Both the position numbers and the translations under genes were made by a program. From Campylorhamphus procurvoides (taxonomy: Eukaryota > Chordata > Aves > Passeriformes > Dendrocolaptidae), in NCBI GenBank assembly GCA_013396655.1, contig WBMV01006668.1, positions 172,778 to 236,777 of the forward strand: a stretch of 64,000 nucleotides of DNA, given 5' to 3'. The stretch's first letter is position 1. Every line of letters begins with the position of its first letter. The notes under the pieces are model-generated. The model was given only the letters and a program-made list of their open reading frames with translations. It had not been told where the DNA came from and made no database searches. This document shows, piece after piece, positions 12,115 to 24,100 of the stretch.

Positions 12115-15100
12115 GTGAGTGATGCTGAACTCCTGTTTCAGTCTCTTTCACGAAGGCATCAGTCTAGATAGATGGACCACATCCCATGCCATCAGCTCTT
12201 GTGCTTCCTGCTCTGTCAGTTCAACCCAAAGGGTAGCTGAGTAACTTGCCTTGCCTCCATGCTTTAGATTGACTCCTGCAAGTCAATACAAGCCAGCTTT
12301 TTGGGGGGACTACCAAATCAGAGCTTAGGCCCAGGGATGTTTGCTTTTCCAGATCAAATCACTGGTGTCTAGACTGCAAGGTTGTTTGAGACCACTTTTC
12401 TGAAGACTGCATGGGATGTTTTGTGGGAGTTCAGGACATTACTGGAATGTGGCGTTTGAAAAAGATTATAGGGCTATGTTTAAACTAATCAGCCCTGAGA
12501 TTAGCTCAAGAACACGGTGCTGATAACACCAAGGTTGTGGGTTTGATTCTTGCATGGGCCATTAACTTAAGGGTTGGACTTGATGATCCTTGTGGGTCCC
12601 TTCCAACTCAGAATGCTCTGTGAAAGCAGAAACTGTTTCTCAAGTTTCAATGAAGCAATCACTTTGCTGGGTTCACTGTCACTCTTGAATATTGACTGCA
12701 GCCATACCACATTACTGAGGAATTCTGCACTAGTGGGCCACAGCAGGGAAGGTTTTTTGCATCTCTTGAGCCCTCAAACTGATGCCACCTCTGATGTCTT
12801 CCCCTGCCCCAGGCATTACCTGGTGGTGATTCCTGCAGCTCTCCGCTACCCATCCACCCAAGTTTCCTGCCTCCATATCACCTGTCATAAAGAAAAGCTT
12901 CAAGTGAACTTGGTCTTGGAGCGCTCTGCAGGACATGAGCTCTTAATGCAAGAAACCATCCAGAAGAAGAAGACTTTCCTGTGCACTAAGTTCTGGGTGA
13001 GACACTCTAGGCAAATGCCATCACAGATTTTCCCTTCAGGAAAGAGGTTGTGTTACTCCCTAACCAGGGTGATGTGGATAGGGTCTACTTTTTCTTGGTG
13101 TGAGCCAGTTAGGAAGGGGAGTGGGAGGTGCCTAAAGATCCACAGCCCAGGATTTCCTTTCTGAATCAAATTTTTAAATGGAATTTGCATTTGTTAAAAT
13201 CTCTCACAGTTCTGGATACATGAGAAGAGTGTACCTGTTTCCTTCTCTTCCATTACAGACCAGATGAAGCAGCTTTAGCTCCTCTCTGAAGGCCTTGTGC
13301 AGATCTGCAGCTAAAGCTTGGGGAAATGGTGTTTGGCATGATGTACTGCACTTTCTGTAGTCCTGAAGTCAGGCAGCAGCTGAGCTCTTGGGAGCTACGG
13401 AAGAGTAGTTGGATGGAAATGGATATGCTTGTTGTTTTTAAACAGCATCTTAGATGTTATTTATTGTTGGTGAGAACTTAGCAAAGATCTAGTATAAGGC
13501 AGACATGTCTAAACAGTGTCCCTTCTATTATACTGTATATTCTGCTGGGGTCTTTGGCTGCCAGAGTCAGGAAGACCCTCTGGTTGTGTTTTCTAATCTG
13601 GATTTCTTCCATGTGCATGCTGGCTAGTTCTGAAGGCCAAGTTTTTGAGGCTGTGCTACAGCTTGATTTCTCTCTTCTGATTCTGTGTTACCACCTCCCA
13701 CCTTCCTGTGGTCTGCCCCTCTTCTTGAGGAAGTCTGAAGACTCAGAGGTGTCAGGCACTTGCTTGCCACCAGTGGGGAAAAAGGACAGTTCCATGACAT
13801 GCAGGGCCTTCTGCTGTCATGTAGGACTCAGTGAGATCTGGACGTGATCTGGATCCAGAGATTGGAGGGAGTGTCCTGGGACAGCTGGAGGGAACTTGTT
13901 AGTTCTTCCACTTTACTTTCAATTCCTGCGTCTTCTCCCAGAAGACGATTTAAGGCCTATGTGCTCTCCTCTCTCTACCTGTATAGGTTGCACCTCCCGC
14001 TGATGGCACAGAGGAGATTGCCACTGTCAGACTGACCATCACAGGTGAAGGGGTCAATATTGAGGAGAATAAAAAGGTCCTGATCTGCAAGACTAGGACT
14101 GGCACCATCATCCAAACAGACAAGCCCATCTATCAGCCAGGGCAGACAGGTGAGGTGCAAATGGGAGGAACTGTGGGCCCTAGGCTTGCTGCTGGTTACA
14201 CCATATGGAAAGCCTGAAACACGTAAACAGCCCTAGCAGAAGGCTTTGAGACAATGTCTCATTTTCAGTGGCTGTAATGTCTGGTTTGTGATGACTCTGA
14301 AGTTGCAGGAGGCAGTAGGTAATGATAACCATGTCCATGGTATCTTACATGTGGGAATGTTAGTGTCAGGTGTTACCACAAATGCATCTAGAATGGAGAC
14401 AGCAGCTGGGGAAACAGATGGAGCAGGGGTCTGTAGAGAAGAACTGAGATCTGATAAATATATTCCCTGATTTCTTTGCCTTCAGTGAAATTTCGCATTG
14501 TGACTCTGGATGAGGAGTTCATTGCACAAAACGATTCGGTAAGTCAGTCCTGGGGGGTTGTGGAAAAGGCTGCCTCATGTGGTTTCTACTTCCATTCTAC
14601 CTTGCTCATCTCCTAAAGCTCCAGCTTTTCCACATTTATCCCTGGGCCAGGCTTCATGGGTGTCCAGAGGAGAAGAGTTACTCAGGTGAAAGCTGGTAAC
14701 TTAGGAAGATGGCAGAGGTGTGCATGTATCTTGCTCATCCTGGTAGAATAGGCATGCAATTCCAAGCATAGGACATGCTGATTCTTGATGTGGTGGTGTC
14801 ATGTGGGAAGTAAATAGTTGGCAAGTTGGGTTTTCCTTGTTTTGGGGAAGGGTGCTCTTAATCCGGCTTCTACAACCTGGAACGTGGGAAATGCTGACTA
14901 GACATTAGGGCAAACTTTTTCATTGCAATGGTATGGAAAAGTGTCCAGAGAAGGCATTTTCATCATTGGAGATGTTCTGAACTCAGCTGGAGAAGGCTAT
15001 GAGCAATCTGCTCAAGAAGACACGCTTCAGCAGGATGGTGGATCAGACAACCTCCAGAGGTTGTTTCTAAACTGTGTGATCCTACACCTTTGTAACTCCC

Positions 15101-18100
15101 TTGAGACTGTAGGTAAACCAGAGCTAGGTCTTTTGGGTAGTGACTTTTCCCAAGTTTTTCTGCCAGGAAGTCATTAGCAATTGCGGGGTGATGTCCAGAT
15201 TTGGTTTTCCTTTCCCTTTCTTCTGACCATACTGTAATGAACCCACTTGGTATTTCTCCTTTTTGATGCCATTTGTTTTACTTTGTATTGTTGTAAGTGC
15301 TCTAAGTTTCCAAATCACTAATTGTACATCCTTCAGAGATGGTTCTACATCTGAAGTGCCCTGTGCGTGATGCTGGCATGTGTTTCTCTTGCCTAATGTT
15401 TTTGTCTTTTTCCCTCCCCAGATTTCCCTGTTTCTCCAGGTGAGTGATGCTGAAATCTAGTGTTAGAGTAATGTGCTATTCATATTCAGTTTCTGATAGA
15501 CTTTACAGACCTCTGAGTGGAATAATAGAGCTTTTTTGGGTTTAGATATTAGATTCTTAAATTAACATCCTCTTTCCAGCTTCTTTTTTATGCACTAATT
15601 TGAGGTTATTCTCCCAGTTGCTTCAGTAGAAATCTCAGTTGTTCTAGACTTGCAAGAGTATAGACAGATAACTTTGATGTTTAGGCAAGAGTTAAAACTG
15701 CAAAGAATCTTTCCTTAAGATCAGGATTTAAATAAATGTAGAAGCAGATTGAGATGCTGGCAGCAGAACATGAGCATTAGAGTGTCTTCAAAATTTCATG
15801 ATTAGCCTATACCAAACTTCATTCCTTGGCTATAGAACCTGGTAGTCTACAGCAGTGAAATCCTGAAGCTCGCCTTCTGTGAGATGTAGACCAGTGAGAT
15901 CCTGGAACAACTGTTTCTCTCTTTCCTGTGGGTGCAGGACCCGAGGAACAACCAGATAGAGCAGTGGCTGAACGTGGTCCCTCAAGATGGCATTGCAGAT
16001 CTGTCTTTCCAGCTGAGTGAGGAGCCCCCACTGGGAACATACGTCATCAACGTAACCAGTGCTAAAGCATATGGCAGCTTCTCTGTTAAGGAGAATGGTA
16101 TGAGCTTGTGGGGGATTTGTCTGAGCTGCAGAGAGGGCCTTGCACCCTTGATCCAGGAAGCTGGGTGTTTATTCCTTGATAGCTACCTTGGGAACAAATA
16201 GGAAAAATAGCATCTGTCATAGAAAAGAATTGAGCTGAGGCTCAGGAGAGAGACCATTTTGGGACCTTGGGTCAGTGTGTGGGAGGAATGTTGTGCATGG
16301 CCTTAGACCTTTGGCACAGCTGGTTCCTGCAGATCTCTGCATTAGACAAAACAAGGTAATTTAAGATGGGCTTTCCCAGGGAGTATGAAGCTGAGAGCCA
16401 TCTCACTTCACTTTCATTCCCTAATTAACTGTGTTGGGAACCTTGTCTTCTCTCAATGCAAATAGCTGTCAGAAGTGCAGGAACGTGGGTATGTTTGGTT
16501 TTACTTTGGGAAGGAGCAATCAACGAGAGCCTACACACAAATTCTTTGAAGGCACAAAGAAAATCTTCCCTTTCTGCTTCTCACCTTCTCCATTTCCTGC
16601 CTCTTTTTCCAACATAGTCTGTCTTCCTGTTAATTCCCTCTGAAGGCTGTCCCTGGCCTGTGTCTTCTACAGTTCTCTGTTTTTTCCTTTCAGTGCTGCC
16701 AAAATTTGAAGTGATCTTTGAGGTGCCAAATCACATTTATGCCCTAGATGCAACCTTCCCACTCCGGGTATGTGGCAGGTGAGGATTCTGATTGGAGGGA
16801 TGTCTCTGTGTTAATTTTGGGCCTGATGAGCACAAGATGGCAAGGTAACTACGAGTAGCTCAGGAGAAATTTACTACACTTCAGTTATAGGTAATGTTAT
16901 AGGTCCTGATGCAACATAAAACATTCCTATAACTATCATTCTGATACTCTAATGCCCCTTTTCTAAAAACAGGCCTCAAGTCTCTACACACAAACCTGAG
17001 GGAACAACCTTACCTTTGATAAGCAGCCATTTGTGGGGTTTTTTTGCATATGCATGGTAGATACTTGGTGTTCATCCCCCTGCAGAACAAACTCATGGGA
17101 AATGAAAGGAAGCTTTTCTAGATTATGCTCTAGTGGAAACTAGAGAGATTTAAAAAGGAATTGCCACAGATACAGTCCAAGGATAACACTAGAGCTAGCT
17201 TCATGTAAAGGTCCTTCCTTAATGAAAGGCACTTTCTTAATCACCCACATTTCTGCCCATAAGATGTTGCAAGCCTTCAGCATATCCTAGGTTTGCTGGT
17301 TTAAAGGTAAACCTGAAGGCGAAATGAACCCAACTCAAGAGATTACTAGTCAGTTACAATTTACTAAAAAGATTACAATAAATACAATGACACAGAATAA
17401 AAATTGGTTTTAACCCACAAAGCACAGATGTATAACCTGTGACACAAACAGAATGGTGTTCATTAGCCCCTGTGCTGAGCACCATGTGGTCCCACTGGGT
17501 ACAAAGTATAGGGAAAGGAAAACCTGTTGGTGAGGATAATGGACACAGTCCTGTTGAGATTCTGGTCCTCCTCTGGATCCAACGAGTGGTACCAGAAGTC
17601 CCAAAACCTGAAGATTATATATGCTCAGGTTCAGGTGGGAATGCCCAGTACCTCCCCCAGTGCAGGGAGTTTCACAAAGGGTGATTTGACTCTGTGGGTC
17701 ATGGGATATTTTTGGAATCTTTTATAGACCATTAGCAGACATGACCCCTCAGGCTGAGTGTGAAGGTGCTAATGCCTCCCCTGAGGGGAGTTATCATGGC
17801 TGAGTCACTGATGTGAGGACAGGAACACTCCCCTGTCTCCCAGTGTTCTTTAATGTCCAGCTTGTAGCCTGCGGGATCAGGTGTGCCCTGGGCAGCTGCT
17901 GCAAACAATCTGTTATTACCAGTTCATCAGAAATGACATAGAGTGTGTAGACTACACAGTTTTGGTTACACCCACACAGTGATAAGCTGGTCCTGGCCAC
18001 TGTAACTATGGCACTGGGGTTATTGCAGGTGATGCTGATGTGTAGCACAGAGCTCTGTGCTGAGTCAGCACCTACAAAACTCTGGTTTCCCAGAATAGAT

Positions 18101-21100
18101 TAGTTTAGTACTAATTATATCACAGAGCCCTTGACCTCCCATCACTGCAGTGCTCCAGTCTGACCCTGCTTTACTGAGTCAGGACTCCTGAGCCTTTTAT
18201 ATTGCTGCCACTCTTGTGCTCTGTTGTTAATATCTGTGGGTAAGTGGTCTCTGGGGCTATGTAAAGCAAGCCCTGTGTTCTTCCACTGTGTGTGACTGCC
18301 TCTTCCTTTCCCTGCTCCCCCAAACAGATACACCCATGGGAAAAGCGTCCAGGGGATGGTTCATGTGAGCCTTTGTCAGAAGATAGCCCCGTTTCTGCCC
18401 AGTGCTTCAAAACCCGATCTCTGCCACAAATTCAACAACCAGGTGAGGTGCTTAGGAAGAGATGAGCCGTATTCAGAGTTATTGTGCAGAAATCTTTAGC
18501 TGAAGTAATAGTGATGTTTCTCCTTTGATTTGGCTGCTTGGTCAGTGTTCTGCTGGTGCTGCCTCTCAGTAAACTGTGCCTGATGATTATGACTGGGCTT
18601 GCATCGTGTACCTGCTCCACATCCTGGACTGTTATGCCAAAAGGCAACTCCCTGAGAACAGGGGTTTTGTGCTGCTGTTTCTGGGCCATTTTGATAACTT
18701 CTAACATTCTGCTTTGGCCAGACCTTTTTTCCTCTCTGCTCTTTCAGACAGATGAGGCAGGTTGCTTCTTCACAAATGTGAGCTTGTCCTCCTTCAGCCG
18801 AGACTTTCGGTACTATCAGGACAGCATAGTTGCAGAAGCCTCGCTGGTGGAGGATGCCACAGGTAACTCTAAAAACCTTTCTTGTGGCTGGGAAGATGCA
18901 CTAATCTTATCAAGAGCACTGGAGACTTTCAAGCTAGCAAGGAATCTGAGCTTTGTGATCCCCTTGGGGCCCGCTATCTAACCTCACAGATACAGAGCCA
19001 GCAGTTCCTTATGACATGACACACTGTAAGTGCCTGCAGTCTCAGGTGGTGAAGCTCTCTAAGGGCTTGAAGTTAAGTGGGAGGAAGACTAGATACCTAG
19101 AGTCATGGAGAGATCAGCATCATGACATGAAATATGTGTGCAGCTGAACATGTCCATTAGTATTACCAGTGGGTCTCTCTGCAGGGAAATTGCTGAGATG
19201 TGTTTTGCTTTCTTGCTCCCTCTCTTATATTTCTATCTCACTGCTTTCATTCAGAGATACACGTCAATGCTTCCCACAAATTACTCATCTCCAGGATTGG
19301 TGGGGTGGTCTTGTTTGATGATGTGAATTCTTACTACCACGCTGGAGAGATGTACAAAGGGAAGGTAATTTGCAGTTACAGTCCTTTGAAGGGTAGAATG
19401 TAAGAAATGTTTTCACAGTGACTGTTGCCTAGTGTCTTTTCTGACCTCATCTTCAGCCTGGGATTTGGGCCAGAGACAAAACTCTTGAATTGTCAAACAT
19501 GAGAATAACACCCAAGACTGCCATTTGCCAAATAAGCCCTGAGTAGCAGCTGCTATGGGCATCCATATGTGAAGTCCAAACCTAAATATTTGGAATTTCA
19601 GCAGCCTAGCAAGCCTTCTGCTGTGAAGGAATGGAGACCATTGGAGGTTGAACCAGATGACCCACTGTGGTCCCTTCCAGCTTTACTGATTCTGTTATTC
19701 TGTTATTCTGTGAATGAACATGGTAGTGCAAGTGATAATGTGACATAACCAGTAGCAGTGTTGGTAATCTTACTAGTGACTGAAAGGGTGATCTTGCTGT
19801 CTTTGGAAATGCTGCTCCTGACTTGGAGAAGCAGGAGACTCTGCTGATTAGACTCTTCTGCTCTTCTCTTGTTCACCATGATGTTCTCAGATTAAAGTCC
19901 TCGACTACCAAGGCAAGGCACTGAAGCACAAAGAAGTCCTCCTTGTAGTAAACTGTGGTGAGCAGCAATTTAAGCAGAAGTACGTCACTGGAGATTCTGG
20001 GACAGCTTCATTTAGCCTGGACACGACTGCTTGGAACAGCACTTTGGCCTCCCTGGAGGTAAGTGAGGAATGGTCTGCCTTGTGGCAGGGGTACGTGTGC
20101 ATGTCAGAGCTATTTATTGCCTCACAAACATCCTGCATGTCCTTCCTGAAGAACAGTTATTCAAGCCTGAAGCACCTCAGCTTGTTCTGGATCTTGGTTC
20201 CCTCTGAGAGCTTGTCAGGTCCCAGTTGCTTTCCTCTTGACATCTCCACACAGAGACCTGTACTTTGGTGTTGCTCAGATCATAGTACTAAGGTGCAGCT
20301 GCAGCAATTTGCAGCTGACTTGCTTAACTAAAAAACACTTGGTTTGTGTTTTTTCTCACCAGGCAAGTGTCCTGCATCAAGATTTGGATAGAGAGCCTGG
20401 GACAATTGATCTGAGTTACCAGCAGGCCTCTTATTTCATACGTCCATTCTACAGCACCAGCAGGAGTTTCCTTTCTATTGTCCGTGTGCCGGAAACAATA
20501 CCTTGTGATAAAAAGCAGTCTGTCCAGGTGGACTTCAGAATTTATGAGGAAGACCTGGAACATGGGCCCAAGCGTGTCATTTTCTCCTACTTTGTGAGTT
20601 TCTGGGGAGGTGCTAATGGGTGATAGCTGAAGGCACAATATCAGCATCTCTTGGAGATTCAAGCCTGATATTTGATAGATTTGGCTCAGCCCAGGACAGG
20701 TAACTCATCCAGTCATCATGGGGCTGCATCCTGGTTTTGATTCTGGGACTGCAATAATAGCAAGGAAGGCAGAACCTTTCTTTTAGGCTCTGCACAGGTG
20801 CAGGGCAGGTATTGGCCTCCCTCAAGTCTCTTCATCCCCTGAGGTCTCCTTACTAACCAAGTGTGAATAAAGCTAGTATCTCTTCTCCCACATCCATTTA
20901 ATCTCCAATTTCAGGGTTACTTTGAACTTCATAGTGATCTCAAAGACTGTGTAACTATGTGACTATCCCTTTCTGTGTTCTTCCCTAGGTCACAGGGACA
21001 AGAGGGATAGTCCATGCAGGTCAGGAGACTGTTTGGGTTGGGCTGCCAAAAAGTAAGTGCACTTTTCAGTTTCATGTCTAATAAGCACTCAGTGGTCTGT

Positions 21101-24100
21101 GGCACAGTCCACTCTTATTTGGATTTGAGGTGTAAGCCTCTTTGCAGTGTAGAGGTGGCCCACCACTTCTCTGTTGCATCAGGGCAGCGTGCCTTTCTTT
21201 TACCCTCCTGCTTTGAACCAAGAGAAGAATACTCAACCCTCCAGCCCATAGGCTCATCCTCCATTACCTTCATTTTCAAAGTCTCCTTTTGCTGCTCCTG
21301 CAAGTGGTATGAAACTGTAGCCTTACCCTTCATAGCAATTGTGTCTACATATAATCTGAGTGGTTAGGATACCACAAATTAAAATTTTGATGGGTGTTGG
21401 CCCATGGTTTCCTACTTCTTCAGCTCTTATTTTTTTCAAACATGAATTATAGGTGTTTTGGGACAAAGGTCACCTATTTGTTAGTGACAGGGTAGGAGAT
21501 GTTTGGTGATGGGAGGCTTTGAAAGATATCTGACACTGTCACTCTTTGTAGAACCAAGCTTGAACTCCAAACTATCTTTTTGTGTTCTTGAAGAAATGAA
21601 CAGAACCAGGAAGAGTCTTTTGCTGGTCTAGAATGCCAGATCCAGAGATGTGCTGATTGTTTGTATTCTCCAAAAATCTCCTTCATCATGAAAGACTTGA
21701 GGAAAGGAATTAAACAGGCACATACAAAATGACAAAAGCCTATTTTCACTACCAAATCTACCTTCTCTTATTTTCCTTCTCCATCTAGTGCTGGAAGGCT
21801 TCTTCTCCATCCCTCTTACCTTCAGCTCGACCTATGCCCCAGCTCCAAGATTGGTTGTTTATGTTATCTTCCCTAATGGAAAAATCATTGCCGATTCTGC
21901 CATCTTCAGTGTCTCCAAGTGTTTCAGAAATAAGGTAGGATTTGTGTCTGAGGCCGTGACTAAATCTGTGAGGTGTACTTGTCTGCTGCAATGAAAGGAG
22001 AGACTGTAGCTGTGGGTGACTGATAGCCTGTGGGTTGCTGTCACATGAACTGCAGTTTGTGAATGGGAAGGTGTGCTGTGATGTATGGAGCAAGTGTGTG
22101 CTGAGCATTGTGGGGGCTGCTCCAATATCTGGAAAAGGCAAGCAATTGCTGTCTGCCTCCATAGGCATGTATAGCAGCTGCATCCCACTAGGATTGAAGC
22201 GCAGCAGAGACCATTAGTGTGGTTTCCAGGAGAGCTCACAGCTGCTCTGCTGCTGTAGCAGACACTTAGAATTGTTAGTCTGTGGTGTTGGGATGACACC
22301 TGAAAGCGAATGGTGGAAGAAGTGGATTTGACTGACCATCCAAAAAGGGCTGAGAACTTGTGTTTCTTGTGACATCCATGGGAATCTGCTTTTTTGGCTA
22401 TGTCTTGCACCTCAAAAATGAACTCCTGAGGAGTGGCATTACCCCTGCTCCACAGATGTTTATCGGCCATGGACAGTCAGATTTAAGCAGGGACAGGAAG
22501 AACTCAGGAAACTGAGAGAGCGTGGGGATAAGGACTAGGCTTATTTTTGATCTGGGGCTCCAGAAGACAGCTGTGTGAGGCTGGCTGGTTTGCTGTGTAA
22601 AGAGGGCACTGTGCTCTGATACAGGAATATTTCCATGCAGACACTGAAGGTTTCCCCTCTGCCCTCTTTCCTGTTAGAACCTCAATGTGATGTTTTTTAA
22701 GATACCTTCTGGAGGTTCTTGGGAGGTTTCTTGGTTTTCTATCCAACACAAGTCCTTGGAAAGTCTCTTCATGTGGTCCCTTCCCTGCCTGGGAGGTGGT
22801 AGGGTGGCCAGCATCAGAAATGATTCTCAGGTATTGCCTGCATTCTTCCCATCCAGGTGGAGCTGGGCTTCTCAAAGCCAGAGACCCTTCCTGGTTCACA
22901 GGTGGGTCTCCAGCTGCTGGCAGCTCCTGGGTCCACGTGTGCTGTCTGGGCTGTGGAGCAAAGCACCCCTTTGATGAAGCCAGAAAGAGAACTCAGCAGC
23001 CACTTGGTGAGTGAGCGTGCTCTGACTTCTTCCCTTCCCTTCCTTTGTACTGACATGAAGAGGAAGGGAGCCCATTGCACCTCTGCAGAGCTTATCTCCA
23101 AGAAACTCAAAGCATGACCCAGAGGGATCAGCAGCACTCTCACTGTGGCATGGGTAGGGATTAGGGGTTAAGAAAGAGGCTGGGCATCACTCAGGGCACC
23201 AGTGGTAAGACAGCTTGTGTAGTTCTTTCTGGTGTTGAATTCAGTGGGCTGTGCTGGCTCTGTTAGAGCAGAGCCAGGGAAGAGTGACAGCGGGCCTGGG
23301 CTTTCTGGCATGTGTTCATGCACAGTAGCCAGAAGCAATTCAATCAGGCCTCAGATGTATGACAGGAAAAGAATGCCAGGTTTAATTTGTGCTGATTTTT
23401 TTTTTTGCTTTTTCTTGCTTTCTCAGATCTATGGGTTGTTCCCATCTGTTTATAACTCCAGGTACCCTCGCCAAGTGTCTGAAGATGATCATTCATGTGG
23501 GTTCCCAATTTCTGATGAGCCTGATGTGTTTACAGCATTCAGGGTAAAAATGGTTGATTTGGTGGGTTGAGATAATTGCTGAAGTGAGGGGAGTGTGGCT
23601 CCCTGACTTTATCAATATCCTGGGGATGCTGTTACAGACAGCACAGGGAAGAGGTGCAGTTTAGGTCCCTGTAACTCACTTGTTACTTGAATAAATGACT
23701 TGAAATGTTGACTTGAAAATTTTTGTGTGGTTAACACACTTCAGTTGTGTGACTCAGGATGCCAAGGATTACTGATTTCTTTAATTGGATTTCACATAGT
23801 TTGTTTAATCTCCCTAGCGTGACAAATTGCACTCTGCAGGCTGAGAGGGCATAGTACCTAAATGACCATGTGTTTGAAAATGAGTAAATTTGGCTGACTC
23901 AGGCCAGATGAATTAACTTGGAAGACCTTGTTTGGCCATTTCTGAAGATCTGAATTATTCCCTCTTAAAATGAAGCAAGAGAATACTTTGCAAAACCAGA
24001 GGACAGCCAAGTCCCCACTGCATGAGGGGACAGGAAGGCACAGGGTAGAGGACAGTGAGGAGAGGACAAACTTCTGGTGATTCAGTTCTTTCTTTTTGCT

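Noticed and set aside
12574..13164. 196-codon open frame on the plus strand
   Set aside because: It fuses SINE, intron 1, exon 2 and intron 2. Only the exon 2 part (12813-12996) is coding.
21859..22470. 203-codon open frame on the minus strand
   Set aside because: Part of it is antisense to gene 1 exon 14 and the rest is intron; no recognisable domain.
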